Source: Coemansia sp. RSA 922 (taxonomy: Eukaryota; Kickxellomycota; Kickxellomycetes; Kickxellales; Kickxellaceae). Taken from it: a stretch of 25,744 nucleotides of DNA. Shown piece after piece: positions 1 through 10,322 of the stretch. The position numbers were made by a program, and so were the translations under genes. The stretch covers positions 1 through 25,744 of the forward strand of contig JANBQS010000223.1 of the NCBI GenBank assembly GCA_027577415.1. Direction: 5' to 3'. Numbering within the stretch: the stretch's first letter is position 1; each line of letters begins with the position of its first letter. The notes below the pieces were generated by a model, which saw only the letters and a list, made by a program, of their open reading frames with translations, was not told the origin of the DNA and did no database searches.

Positions 1-303
1 GACCCAGGCTTGACCTCGACCAACGCACGCAGCTCCTATACATAGAAAGAGAAAGAACAATATACAGTAAAATGCATATTAGTGAGCCACTTGCTTTCAC
101 CAAAGCGCAACACACTCCCCCCCTTACCCCGAAATTCAACGCATACTTACCACTTGAATTGCTTCTGAATCTAGCTGACATTCTAGCACGTCGCTAATAT
201 CCTCGAGCGATGTACGCTTGTCGCTTGTCGTCTGAGTGTGCACTCGCAAGTTGAGACAGCCGCAGGCAAACGGCCCTTCAGAGTCGCTCCCACTTGAACT
301 CAT
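1..303 (-). CDS. 5' end of an unidentified spliced gene (partial, runs off the left edge)
   Basis: Exon 1 begins with ATG at 303-301 and encodes 51 codons, from MSSSGSDSEGPFACGCLNLR to a final Val ending at 151. A strong donor (GTAAGT, 150-145) follows, then a 115-nt intron with a CTAAT branch-like site and a TAG acceptor at 38-36. Exon 2 resumes in frame (ELRALVEVKPG) and leaves the window. An in-frame TAA lies two codons upstream of the ATG, so this is the first possible Met. The C-x-C-L-N pattern near residue 14 could be the start of a small zinc-binding fold, but about 60 residues are too few to name the family. A TATATATA tract lies only a few bases upstream of the ATG, which is closer than a normal TATA-to-start distance. 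The exon model is well supported; the function is unknown. Confidence 0.6.
36..150 (-). other. spliceosomal intron of the left-edge gene
   Basis: The donor GTAAGT (150-145) and the acceptor TATAG (ending at 36) flank 115 nt. A CACTAAT element lies between them as a plausible branch point. The intron is phase 0: reading frame and protein-like composition are kept across the junction. Confidence 0.6.
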
Positions 304-1179
304 TGCTTATATATAGTGCTTTTTTTTTGATGGTAGGTAGTATCGACAAGAGTGATACTATTTTTTTGTTGTAAGAAAAGGTGTGTTTTAAAATGAACCA
401 CACATGCAAGGGACTCTTCTAATCTCCAACCACTTTCTACTTGGTAGAATAAAGAGTAGTAAAAGAAATGGAAAGTGTAGCGGATTTTGTTATAGATTCT
501 CAAACAAAACAAAATAAAAAAAAACAGGAAAGAAAAAGAAGAGAAAAAGCCAGGTGACTAACGCCCTTGTTTGCTAGGGGGGGAAAACGTCCACCTTTTG
601 TTCACCCCCAACCACAGGAGAAGCAAAAGCGGAGAGCTTCCTCGATGTTTGCAGTCTCGCTCAACGATTGCTCTCCCGCACTACTACGCAGCCCCCCTTT
701 TTTAAAGAGCGCCGAGCTTAAAGTCTCCAATCTAGATCAAAAGCTAGGAAAGAAGAAGAGATGAGAAAACGATATGTACCAAAAACAAAAGCAAGCTGCC
801 CAGCAAAGTGACCTTTTCCTGTAGCTATCCTCCGAACCTCTAATTAAATAGGGTACAAATGCTGCCAGCACAAGCCCACCCCATCGCTTGATGACGAAGC
901 TCACGATGAAGACAAGATTGCCTGATCCACGTTGATCGTGATCACGACGCATTACATAGCTTTGAAGTCACAACCAACCTTCTAGAAAAACCAGAAAGAA
1001 AGCCTAGGCCTCCCCTCCCTACTTTTTTATTTGGTCAAAGAGCGCTTATTGGCTTCCGTTTCATCGCGTTTCTCGAAACCCACCACATCCAGATTTTTCT
1101 TAATACAAAGGTTTCCGCTTATCCAGTCAAAGTCACATTCAAGCTCACCACTAAAAAAAAAAAAGATGCACAATTATTG
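304..1179. other. intergenic region, no supported gene
   Basis: This stretch separates the left-edge gene (transcribed leftward) from the 3' end of the P450. It is rich in A- and T-tracts. One minus-strand frame starting with ATG at 952 encodes 71 residues with two hydrophobic stretches. I see no homology or promoter for it, and its tail reads through a T-rich tract, so it is not annotated. A perfect 12-nt palindrome, TCGTGATCACGA, lies at 935-946. A run of 12 A at 1153-1164 sits just past the P450 stop and may belong to its 3' UTR. Confidence 0.4.
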
Positions 1180-2718
1180 TCATGCCACAGGCGAGATCTG
1201 AACCAAGCAATCACGATCAGGGTGAGTTGGATTCATAGTCATCATTGTTTTGCGGGGGATATCCGGCACACCACCCTTCGCAGGCACGCCTGCTGGCAAC
1301 GCCAAATCATACCTGCGCAGCAAGTTAGCCAGCACGACGTGCATTTCGACCAATGCCAAGTTCCGACCCAAGCAAGCACGCACGCCAGTAGAGAACGCCA
1401 ACATATTGAACCTCTCCTCCTTCAAGAACCGTTCAGGGTCAAAGACCTCCGGGTCCGCAAACACACCAGGGTTCATATGCACAGCGCCAATAGCACAGCA
1501 GAGCCAGGTCCCCGCCGGCAGAAAGTACCCGCCCAATCTCAGTCCCCCAGCAGGCGCCAGTCTCGGCAACATACCCGGCGCAGGACTCAATACTCTCAGT
1601 GACTCGTGAATAACAGCACTCAAGTACGGCAGCCGCTGTCTACAATCCTCAAACGATATATGCCCCTCACCAATAGGGAATTCTGCCCGGATCTCAGATA
1701 CAAGCCGCTGCATAACATCTGGGTTGTGTAGAAGCAAGGCCAAGGTCCAAGTAAGTCCCGCAGACGTAGTGTCGACTCCCGCGATCAGATGCAAGATAGT
1801 CTCTGACACAATTTGCGGGTCGCTCATTTGCGGCAGCCGCTTGTCCGCCTGCCCAGAGTCCAACATAAGCTTCAACAGATCGACAGTCTCTCCCGCCTGC
1901 TTGCGTCGCTGCGCAATAGCCTCGCGCCCAAAGTCCATCAACCTCGCTAGTGTCGTCAATCGTCTGCCCAACAACGAGGGTATTTTTTTAAACCACGGGA
2001 ACGCCATAGTAATATAGCTAAACACACGAATCCTCACCAACGTCGGAACTAGCTCGTGAGTCTCACTATCAAGTGCGCCAAAGTAACGTCCAAATCCCAA
2101 TACACCAATAGTATCCAAAGCAATAAGCGAGAACCACTTATAATACTGCACTACCACGCCACCCTTAGAGGTCTCTAGCAATGACTCAATTTTCTTTTCA
2201 ACATTAGTCACACCGCACTGCACAATTCTGTCTTCCATATCGAGTAAATGTCGATGCGAGAACCCCGGTGCCAGCTGCTTCCTGCGCTCAGTACTGAGCT
2301 CCGCAGATCTAGTAGAAAACGCATTAGGCTCCAAAACCTTGGGCATGTCATAGCTAGGTGTTTTGCCATACGAGTGCGAGCCCAAAACATGCTTGACCAT
2401 ATCCACATCGGCGATAGAAACACGTTGCGGCGAAATCCTCACCAAAGGCCCGTACTCCCTATGCAGCGCCAACAAGAACGTAGGCAGGCTGCCGCGTAGC
2501 ATGTGGTAGCGCATCGGCAGACTGGTAATGGAGTGCAAATAGCGGCCGGGAACGTTGGACAGTGGCGTCACCCATCGCTCATAGATGACTTTGAAAAGGA
2601 CGAGAACCAAGACGAGTACCGATACCGAAAACATGATGCTACAGAGTGGAGTGGCGTCATTAAAATCATCGTCATCGTCAAATACAAGTCGAGTGGAGTT
2701 CCCACCCGCTCCGTTCAT
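1180..2718 (-). CDS. cytochrome P450 monooxygenase, membrane-anchored
   Basis: A complete intronless P450 of 512 aa, a normal length for a microsomal fungal P450. An acidic N-terminus (DDDDDFND) precedes a transmembrane anchor at about residues 26-46. The oxygen-activation motif of the I-helix is AGVDTT (313-318), ExxR is ESLR (372-375), PERF is present as DPERF (427-431), and the haem loop is FSTGVRACLG (442-451) with Cys449 as the thiolate ligand. All residues needed for activity are present. Family knowledge predicts NADPH/CPR-dependent hydroxylation at the cytoplasmic face of the ER; the substrate cannot be told. The start is the first ATG, with A at -3 (ACCATGA); upstream in-frame codons include no ATG. 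The gene lies 186 nt downstream of the Brr2 stop on the same strand. No biosynthetic genes are adjacent, so a cluster role is not indicated. Confidence 0.93.
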   Translation of the reverse strand: MNGAGGNSTRLVFDDDDDFNDATPLCSIMFSVSVLVLVLVLFKVIYERWVTPLSNVPGRYLHSITSLPMRYHMLRGSLPTFLLALHREYGPLVRISPQRVSIADVDMVKHVLGSHSYGKTPSYDMPKVLEPNAFSTRSAELSTERRKQLAPGFSHRHLLDMEDRIVQCGVTNVEKKIESLLETSKGGVVVQYYKWFSLIALDTIGVLGFGRYFGALDSETHELVPTLVRIRVFSYITMAFPWFKKIPSLLGRRLTTLARLMDFGREAIAQRRKQAGETVDLLKLMLDSGQADKRLPQMSDPQIVSETILHLIAGVDTTSAGLTWTLALLLHNPDVMQRLVSEIRAEFPIGEGHISFEDCRQRLPYLSAVIHESLRVLSPAPGMLPRLAPAGGLRLGGYFLPAGTWLCCAIGAVHMNPGVFADPEVFDPERFLKEERFNMLAFSTGVRACLGRNLALVEMHVVLANLLRRYDLALPAGVPAKGGVPDIPRKTMMTMNPTHPDRDCLVQISPVA

Positions 2719-2904
2719 GGTTATTTTTTTTTTGCTCAATGCTTACGAATTTCAAAAAAGGTTCCAAAAAATAAAAATATCGAAAAAGGGAAATGAACAA
2801 AAAAAAATCAGGGTCCACTTTCCCCACGTTTCCCGAAGTGACAATAGGGTGTCCAAAAGAAGTAACATCAAATAACGGGGGTTGGGGCGCCACACATAAA
2901 AAGC

Positions 2905-5900
2905 TTATAATTCTTCATCCTCATCGTCTTCGTCGTCTTCATCGGTGGCTGGCAAAACATTCAGTTCAACGTCAAACTCCTGGTCACAGCCCAAGTAGGC
3001 ATCACACATAAGGAACATCTTGAGCTTGGCGTTGCCCACCTTTTCGGGCGCCGCAAACTCGAGCGTAGTGGCAAGATGCCTGCCCACGGCAATTCTCTTA
3101 ACCGCCAGCAACGTCTGCGCGCCAGGTTCTGCGACAACAACCCACCATCCCTCAGCACGCGAGTAGGGGAAAAACGGTGCCTTCACATCGCCCGGCACAT
3201 CCTCCTCGTCCTCGTCCCATTCGCGGTCGAGCTCCAGCCTGACAGCCACCGACGAGCCAGCCTCCACGTTTTCATCCACATTAAAGGATACCTCAATATT
3301 CGGGTACCGATTAACGTACTCCGCCACCTCAGCGACCTGGCCCGGCGCCAGGCCATCCAGAAGTCTACTGCGATCGTCGTCCTCCATATCCATGACATCA
3401 AAGACCGTCTCCACGCCCATCTGCTTACACATTTCGATACGCTTCTCGCCCGCCAAATGCGGCACCTGCTTAACCAACGGATCGCGGCCCTCCCACACAG
3501 CCTGCACAGCCATCTGCGAGAGCTCCATAGCAGCCAACGCAGGCGCCAGCCACCCCATCGACGACGCCACGTCGACCATAGCCTGTAATAGCGGCAATAC
3601 GCTGGCAAGCACCCAGGCCTGGTCAGCAGCCAAGTCGGCAGGCAACGCCAGTCGCGAGAAATGTGCCTGAAGCAGCAAATGAGTGCGCACACGAGGCGAC
3701 GCCCACCGACTACCCTCTCCATCCCCGGCTTTAGGAAGCGGCACAGGCAAGCGACTAGCGATACGCGCGAGCACTCCGCCTTCACGGTGCCTAATTGGCA
3801 GGGCATCAAACTCATCTGCTGCCGAGACAATATCCAAGACACCACGCAATTTGGTCTTGGGCGCCAATGACAGGGCAAACATCTCGACAGTCAAGTACGA
3901 GATCTGGTAATACGCGGCAATCATACCCAAGTTAGTAGGCGTCACATCCACGTCCTCCTCATCCACTGTGACACACTTGGCGGCCGACAAGTCGCCCAGC
4001 GTAGACTCTATAAGCTCCGACAAGTAGTCAGACAACTGCTGGTGAGAGGTACCCTGGAGGCCATAGTAATTCGGGTTCTGCGCCAACCGACGATACAAGA
4101 ACGTCCATGTAAGGTAGTCAACGGCATCTTGCTTATTCTCGATAGTTTTGGCAACCACCTCAGCGTTCATCAGGTCATGCAGCTGAGCGTCCAGGCGCGA
4201 TTCGACGGGCAGCGGCTCATACAAAAACTTTTTGTAGAAATCGCGCTTATTCGCCATACACATCAACACACACTTGGCCTGTCCCTGAGCAGTAGATGCG
4301 CGACCCATCATCTGGAGTACTTCAGGCACAGAGTAGTCCGCATACCGATGCTCACGACCAACAAACCGCTCAGCGCCCATGATAACCACCGTATGCGCCA
4401 CCACGGAATCCAGCGCCCAACATGCCTCACGAGATGCCACCAGGACACGTAGCAGTCCCTTGGCAAACATATCCGCCACAGCCTTGCGATCCCCAGGAGC
4501 CATCGCGTCATGGTAGTAGCCGACTCCCTTGGCCAAAAACTCTCTGAGCGCGGCGTCCTTGACACCCACAGGCACTTCGGCAGCCTCCTGCGGCATAAAC
4601 CGGTCAGGCAGTCCATCAGCAGAAGCCCGCGTCAGCAGCTCCGCGGCCAATGAACGACACTGGCGCCTAGTAGCAACAAACACTATGGCGGCCTGCGGAG
4701 ACTCGCATACGGCGCGGTAGGTAGGCGCAACCAGGGCCGCCATACGCGAGGCAAAGTGCATCACCCCCGAGGCTTGGATCTTGATCTCCAGGGGCACAGG
4801 TCTGACAGCCGGATGGAAGTTAAACACCTGAGTAGCGCCAATCCATGCCGCCACGTCTTTGGCATTAGCTAGGGGCACAGCCAACGCCACGACGCGGATA
4901 GGGCGTTCCAGCTGAGCTGCCATATAGCGGGTCCTCGACACCACAGCCTCATACGCAGCAGCCAGACGATCGCCCACCGAGTCAGCTCCGGCATCGTCAC
5001 CCGTACCAGACGGTCCGGCAGCGGCCACATCATCCGCCGCAGCGCCCAGTCCAGCACCGCCGATCCAGTGTATCTCATCAGCAATAAACAAGCCAATGTC
5101 ACGCACAGCATGACGCTGCCTCTGCCGCCACCTCCGGCTCAAGCGATCCCACGCCGTGGGAGTAGCCAGGATGACGTGCGCGTCCTCCATGCGCCTCAGA
5201 TCAGCCGAGGCATCACTGCCTCCAGATACCACAGCAAACCTCGTGCCGCCATGCAGGGCGCCCAGCCGACGACGCCAGTCAGCCGCTCGCGCTCTGACCA
5301 GCGCAGCAAAGGGAGCCACATACACCGCACGCCTCCTCACAAAGTCCTCACCCTCGGCCCTGGCACGCTCAGCCTCAGCGCCCAAGAACCGGAGTAGCGC
5401 CAGATCTGCCGCCCGCGTCTTGCCAGCACCCGGCGCAGCAGCCAGCAGCACCGAATCGTCGGACCCCCAAAGCGCATGGAACGCCTGCGTCTGCACAGCA
5501 TTGAGTCCTTGCGGGACGCCCAGCAGCCGCTCAATATCTTCGTCACGCATCGGCTGCATATCGCGCAGGGCAGTTGGCGGCGGCGCGCGCTCAGGCAACC
5601 GCAGGTGGCGGAAGGACACAGCAAGACGCGTGTCAGCGCCGACCCAGCGGTCGCTCATAACGACGACAAAGTACTGCGGCGGGAGAGGATCAGCCAACGT
5701 ACACGCAAACTCCACCACATGCTCCTCGGTGGCATGGGCTTTGCTAATGACCAGCGGCTCAGCATGGACAAGCTGCGCGCCAGAGGCGTCTTCAACGCAG
5801 ACCCAAAAGCGCTCTGCCACGCCATGGGCCGCGTCATTCCACAAAAAGTCAGGAGTCACTCGCAGCGACACGCGTACCAGCGACCGGGTAAGCGGCTGCA

Positions 5901-8900
5901 CGTGCGCACGCAACCCCAGACGGGGCACTGTATGCACGAGCTTGTGGAGAAGGGGTCCGGCACGTGGCGCACCCAGAAGCTCGGCCAATTCAGCCGGATT
6001 GAGGTCGGCCAGTCTCGCCCACGCCATCGGCGACCTCTCCACTGAGCGCAGCAGCTCGGGCGGACACGCCTTTCCCAACTGCCTGAGCGGCGACTCGGCA
6101 GCCCACGTCCGGCGATCGACCATGCGCGCCCACGCCAAAGACTCCTTGGCAGCGCGCGCCCAGCCCCGAGCCTTGCTCAGCTCAAACAGCGCCCGGAAAA
6201 TACGCCCAGCAGCTGCGGCCACATACGCCAAGTCAGCAGCCAAAGCAAACCCGGGCAAGTTAAGACGGGCCACATATGCCTGCACTAACACAGCAGCCTT
6301 TGCCGCGGGGCTGTCGGCCGAATCGCGCACCGGCACCGGCACGCGCTCAGCCAGCCTTGCCACCTCCACGCGCTCGTCAGCACGGACCGCCAGCTGAATG
6401 AATTCATCAGAGTGTGCAAATGCCTGCAGGACGTCCATTGGCCCGCTCTCGGCTCTAAGCTCGGTGCGCCACGCTGCCACCGACCGATGCCCCACATAAA
6501 AGTGTGCAGCCACACGGCCGGCCTCCGTCACCAGCACCTCGCCGCCACGCCGCTCGTACCTGACCAGGCCGCTGCGCTCCAGCACCACAATCGCCGCGTG
6601 TGCCAGGTCATTGCGCCTCCGCACCAGCGCCGGATCGCTGTCGATAGAAGTCACGCCATAGAGCGTCGGGCTCCGAAGCATCCTCACGTACAAGTACGTA
6701 CGCCCCAGCCACGCCACAGCGTCTGCCCGCGAGCGTACGGCTCCAGCAGCCACTTCGGCGTTAAGAGCATCGGGCAGCCGCGACACGAGCTGCGACTCAA
6801 TGGGCAGCTGCTGACTCAGGAGCGACAGGTAGTATCTCAGCTCGCTATGCGTAGTGATAATAACGCCCTCACCCTCGGTGTCGTATTGAGGACGACCCGC
6901 ACGTCCCAGCATCTGTAGCACGTCTTGCGGCGACAACTCGCCCCACCGGCCTTCCTCGGGCCGATACACCTGCGTGCCCTTAATAATGACAGCGTGGGCT
7001 GGGAGATTGACACCCCACGCCAGAGTCGCTGTGGATACCAGTGCCTTCACATGCCCGGCCTCAAACAGCTCCTCAACCATTTGGCGGTCCACACGGGCCA
7101 TCCCCGCATGATGGCACGCTATTCCGAATGGCAAAAGCTCCTTCAGACCGCGGTCCTTGGTCGCCTCCGCCTCTTCGCGCAGAACCTCGCTGCTACTGCT
7201 GCCAGCCTTCACAAACACGCCGGTCTCGCCCGCAGCGACAGCCATGTCGCGGAGCTTCTGGCCCGTGCGCACTGTGTCCTTCCGAGACTGCACAAACACC
7301 AGGACCTGAGAGACAGCTGCATGGCGTCGGACCTTTTCATAGCACACCTGGTCCATGCGCTCAGCACGCCTCACTGCCTTTTTCTCACTGACTCCGACAA
7401 ACTCCAGCTGGAGTGGGCAGGGCCGGTACCGTGCGTCAAAGTAGAACAGACCAGAGTCACGGCGTACGCGCAAAAACGCCGCCACGTCCTCGTAGTTGGG
7501 CAGCGTGGCGCTCAGTCCCACGATGCGTACTACCTGCCGCGTATCCTCCGCGCGCCGCATCTCCCGACACACCACGGACTCGAGTACAGGACCACGCCCG
7601 TCGTGCAGCAGGTGGATCTCATCGACGATGACCAGCCTTACCAGATCCGTGTAGCTGCCCTCGCTGCCCTTGCGCGTAACCACGTCCCACTTTTCCGGCG
7701 TCGTCACAATGAGCTGCGTCTCAGTGATCTGCTGCTTGGTCAACTGCGAGTCACCCGTGAGCTCTGCCACCTTCAGCCCCAGGGGGTCCAAGCGCTGAGC
7801 AAACGACCGAGCCATCTCGCTGACCAGCGCTTTCATCGGCGCAATATACACCATTTTGAATGCATCCACGTCGATATGTCCTCCAGCATCTCGGAACTGC
7901 CCAATGGTCCGCAGCATCGTCAGAGCCGCGCAGTTGGTCTTACCAGCTCCTGTAGGCGCGCAAATAAGCATATTCTCGTCGCTCTCGAATGCTGTCGCGT
8001 ATACACGGCTCTGGATGCGATTCAGAGTAGTAGTGCCCTTGAACGCTGCCTGCGCCCACAAGGGAATACTGCTGATGGGCACAGCTGGCTCGTCATCGCC
8101 CGGTGGTGCTAGGCGCTCGGGCGCAGGAACGCGGATCTCCTCATACCCGTCCATCATAGCCTTGACTGCGCCCTTGGGCGGCACCCATTTCTCGTTCGTC
8201 ATCAGATGCCCGCCCTGCTCAAACGCAAGCTCGGCCAAGTCAATATCCTGCTCCGGAACAAAGTCCTTCTCCAAAGCAGCCTCCGCAGCAGACGCAGCAG
8301 AAGCATTAGTCTCTGCAGGCTTTGCTTCTTCCGAGATCTCGTTGTTGCCACTGCGCGCAGCAATGATCCAGGCCAACCCAAGCTCACGCATCTCCTCTTC
8401 GACCAACGAGACTTGTTCCTTATCAGCCTCGGACTCTGCGCGCGCCAGCCTCATACACCACACGATGAGCTCACGACTACTGACCAAAGTCTGCACCAAG
8501 TCAAAGTGCTCATAGTCAAATGCCTCGGCCAATTCGTTCTCCAGCTCGCCGCCCAAAAGTCTGCGGTTGGACAAGAGCCGCAAGGCCTCGCGAGTCTTTT
8601 GTTGTACGTCGACAGCGTCGCTATAGTACTTGCTGACTTGGCGCTGCAGCCAGAACGCGTCAATGCTGCGAGCCGAAGGACGCACAGGCCCACTGTCTTT
8701 CTCAACTGCCGCATCGTCGGAAGTCTCATCGGCGGGGGCTGAGTCTGTGGGCTGTTGTTGGTGGGAGGTTGCTTGGACTGCAGGTCGGGTGCGCTCCTCG
8801 TTGCGTCGGTTGAGCTGCCTGGCATTCTTTTCGCCATACCCGTGGATCACTGTGCGGTATCCACCGGCCTCATCATCGACAGCTTCATCCTCAGACGCTT

Positions 8901-9621
8901 CTTCGGCTCCTGGTTCACCGCCATCGTCCTCGACTCTCTCCTCCTCCGCCTCTTCGGCTTCGTCGTCGCTGCTACCGTCATCGACAACAAACCTAGCCGG
9001 CTCTCCATCAGCATTACCGTCTTCATCTTCATCCTCGCTGCCGCCAAACACCACAGCCACGCCATCCTCGTCACCAGCGTCGACGGCCATATCTTCTCCA
9101 TGGTCAACCGAGAAATCAGTAATCTGGCGAGCCAGCTGTATAAACCTCGAAAACTCAGCCTCATTGACGCTAGATCCAAACAGTTTCTCCACCTGTTTTT
9201 TCTTCTCAGTCTCTCTCAAATCGTCGGTCTTGAGAATCGCCAGCATTTCGTCGGCCGCTGAATACAGCACTTCCATAGTTTGGTCGCCCAGAAACGGCCG
9301 CATTAGGGTCAGCAGGAGTTCCCATATACGCTTGGTCTCGAGTGTTTGTGGCTGGTAAGTGGATTCGAGTGAGTCGGTGAAGGTGGGTCGTGGACCGCGT
9401 TTGCTCTTTTGCCGCGTGCCTTCTGGTGCGCGCTTAGGCGGTGAGGCCGCGCGTACGTTGGCGCCCATTGAGCGCCGGTCGATTTTGCCCCAGAGCGACT
9501 CTATTTCTTTGCCACGCTCACCACGACGTGCTCCCTTGGGCCGATCGGACGTAAGGACTAGATTCGCATTTCCGGCGTAGTTGTAGAGCTTTTTGTGCTC
9601 CTCCGTAAAGCCTTCCGACAT
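2905..9621 (-). CDS. BRR2: pre-mRNA-splicing helicase Brr2 (U5 snRNP 200 kDa helicase)
   Basis: A 2238-aa intronless gene encoding the Ski2-like helicase that unwinds U4/U6 snRNA during spliceosome activation. The N-terminus carries the conserved plug segment (about 100-150), acidic linkers and a PWI-like domain (about 322-415). Cassette 1 has APTGAGKT (about 553-560), DEIH (about 667-670), SATLPNYED (about 704) and QMLGRAGRP (about 903-911), followed by a winged-helix/Sec63 unit. Cassette 2 has AAPGAGKT (about 1397), DEIH (about 1515), a degenerate motif III (ALAVPLANAKDVAAWIG, where cassette 1 has SATL) and MMGRAS, then a second Sec63 unit from about 1845. This matches the known Brr2 design of one active and one divergent regulatory cassette. 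An Ala/Gly/Asp-rich insertion follows DEIH in cassette 2 (about 1520-1550). The protein ends in an acidic tail. The start is the first ATG (9621), with a TATATA tract about 35 nt upstream. Confidence 0.97.
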   Translation of the reverse strand: MSEGFTEEHKKLYNYAGNANLVLTSDRPKGARRGERGKEIESLWGKIDRRSMGANVRAASPPKRAPEGTRQKSKRGPRPTFTDSLESTYQPQTLETKRIWELLLTLMRPFLGDQTMEVLYSAADEMLAILKTDDLRETEKKKQVEKLFGSSVNEAEFSRFIQLARQITDFSVDHGEDMAVDAGDEDGVAVVFGGSEDEDEDGNADGEPARFVVDDGSSDDEAEEAEEERVEDDGGEPGAEEASEDEAVDDEAGGYRTVIHGYGEKNARQLNRRNEERTRPAVQATSHQQQPTDSAPADETSDDAAVEKDSGPVRPSARSIDAFWLQRQVSKYYSDAVDVQQKTREALRLLSNRRLLGGELENELAEAFDYEHFDLVQTLVSSRELIVWCMRLARAESEADKEQVSLVEEEMRELGLAWIIAARSGNNEISEEAKPAETNASAASAAEAALEKDFVPEQDIDLAELAFEQGGHLMTNEKWVPPKGAVKAMMDGYEEIRVPAPERLAPPGDDEPAVPISSIPLWAQAAFKGTTTLNRIQSRVYATAFESDENMLICAPTGAGKTNCAALTMLRTIGQFRDAGGHIDVDAFKMVYIAPMKALVSEMARSFAQRLDPLGLKVAELTGDSQLTKQQITETQLIVTTPEKWDVVTRKGSEGSYTDLVRLVIVDEIHLLHDGRGPVLESVVCREMRRAEDTRQVVRIVGLSATLPNYEDVAAFLRVRRDSGLFYFDARYRPCPLQLEFVGVSEKKAVRRAERMDQVCYEKVRRHAAVSQVLVFVQSRKDTVRTGQKLRDMAVAAGETGVFVKAGSSSSEVLREEAEATKDRGLKELLPFGIACHHAGMARVDRQMVEELFEAGHVKALVSTATLAWGVNLPAHAVIIKGTQVYRPEEGRWGELSPQDVLQMLGRAGRPQYDTEGEGVIITTHSELRYYLSLLSQQLPIESQLVSRLPDALNAEVAAGAVRSRADAVAWLGRTYLYVRMLRSPTLYGVTSIDSDPALVRRRNDLAHAAIVVLERSGLVRYERRGGEVLVTEAGRVAAHFYVGHRSVAAWRTELRAESGPMDVLQAFAHSDEFIQLAVRADERVEVARLAERVPVPVRDSADSPAAKAAVLVQAYVARLNLPGFALAADLAYVAAAAGRIFRALFELSKARGWARAAKESLAWARMVDRRTWAAESPLRQLGKACPPELLRSVERSPMAWARLADLNPAELAELLGAPRAGPLLHKLVHTVPRLGLRAHVQPLTRSLVRVSLRVTPDFLWNDAAHGVAERFWVCVEDASGAQLVHAEPLVISKAHATEEHVVEFACTLADPLPPQYFVVVMSDRWVGADTRLAVSFRHLRLPERAPPPTALRDMQPMRDEDIERLLGVPQGLNAVQTQAFHALWGSDDSVLLAAAPGAGKTRAADLALLRFLGAEAERARAEGEDFVRRRAVYVAPFAALVRARAADWRRRLGALHGGTRFAVVSGGSDASADLRRMEDAHVILATPTAWDRLSRRWRQRQRHAVRDIGLFIADEIHWIGGAGLGAAADDVAAAGPSGTGDDAGADSVGDRLAAAYEAVVSRTRYMAAQLERPIRVVALAVPLANAKDVAAWIGATQVFNFHPAVRPVPLEIKIQASGVMHFASRMAALVAPTYRAVCESPQAAIVFVATRRQCRSLAAELLTRASADGLPDRFMPQEAAEVPVGVKDAALREFLAKGVGYYHDAMAPGDRKAVADMFAKGLLRVLVASREACWALDSVVAHTVVIMGAERFVGREHRYADYSVPEVLQMMGRASTAQGQAKCVLMCMANKRDFYKKFLYEPLPVESRLDAQLHDLMNAEVVAKTIENKQDAVDYLTWTFLYRRLAQNPNYYGLQGTSHQQLSDYLSELIESTLGDLSAAKCVTVDEEDVDVTPTNLGMIAAYYQISYLTVEMFALSLAPKTKLRGVLDIVSAADEFDALPIRHREGGVLARIASRLPVPLPKAGDGEGSRWASPRVRTHLLLQAHFSRLALPADLAADQAWVLASVLPLLQAMVDVASSMGWLAPALAAMELSQMAVQAVWEGRDPLVKQVPHLAGEKRIEMCKQMGVETVFDVMDMEDDDRSRLLDGLAPGQVAEVAEYVNRYPNIEVSFNVDENVEAGSSVAVRLELDREWDEDEEDVPGDVKAPFFPYSRAEGWWVVVAEPGAQTLLAVKRIAVGRHLATTLEFAAPEKVGNAKLKMFLMCDAYLGCDQEFDVELNVLPATDEDDEDDEDEEL

Positions 9622-10322
9622 TACCAAAGAGTATGTTTTTTTTTATGGTGTAGTATATAAATATTGAGAAAAGGATTACAGAGCAAATTTGAAATGACAA
9701 AAAGTTTGAAAGTTTGAACGCGAGTATACCCAGTCGTCGATTGATCCGTTGATAATGGTGATCGATGGATTATCTTCACATTTCCTCATCCGTTGCACAG
9801 ACGATTGGAGCAATAGCTGCGGAGTTCAAAGTGTCCATTGCCAGTTGCGCCTTGCTCGACATTTGCAGATGTCCATGATCTGGAGATCATTTAACTATTA
9901 AAGATTGGTAGTATGTAATCAAGTATATTCTGCGTATGACGCCAGTTGTCGCAACCAATTGTCCAAAACCACAATGATTTTTAAAGCGGGTTATTACTTT
10001 AGCTCAGGCCTTGACGGTCGATTCCCGCACCAGCACAGTGCAAGCTGTGGCTAGTATTGCACCAAGCTGCCTCGGACACACAATTCTATTTCTTAGGCTT
10101 GAGCTACGCAATCACATGTGGACGATGCTAGGAAGATCAATTGCTCCAATTCTTTTAACTTGGTCCATGGCCTTTTTGCCAGAGGTCCGCGCATTCATTG
10201 ACTTTTTGCATCCAAGATACAGCTTGTATAAAATAAACCACTTACTATTTACTCTGCACTTACTCTCTCCATCGTTTATCTTTTTTGCTTTTTGATCGTC
10301 ATCATTGCCTCAACAACGACAA
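9622..10322. other. divergent intergenic region between BRR2 and the F-box-like gene
   Basis: About 700 nt between two divergently transcribed genes, so it should hold both promoters. The BRR2 side shows a TATATA tract at about 9653-9661. The other side has TATAAAAT at 10227-10234. An 11-nt inverted repeat (ATTGGAGCAAT near 9805, its complement near 10140) is the only other structure seen. No ATG-initiated frame of convincing length is present. Confidence 0.45.
10227..10234 (+). promoter_or_regulatory. TATA box of the F-box-like gene
   Basis: TATAAAAT lies 89 nt upstream of the ATG at 10323 and is followed by a pyrimidine-rich leader (CTCTGCACTTACTCTCTCC). This is a typical fungal core promoter. 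Confidence 0.5.

Noticed and set aside
737..952. Minus-strand 71-codon frame with two hydrophobic stretches
   Set aside because: It starts with ATG, but the end is translated T-tract and there is no promoter, homology or coding-like composition.
5156..6397. Long plus-strand frame opposite BRR2 (413 codons)
   Set aside because: It is antisense to a firmly identified BRR2. It is Ala/Ser/Arg-rich, as expected from the complement of GC-rich coding sequence.
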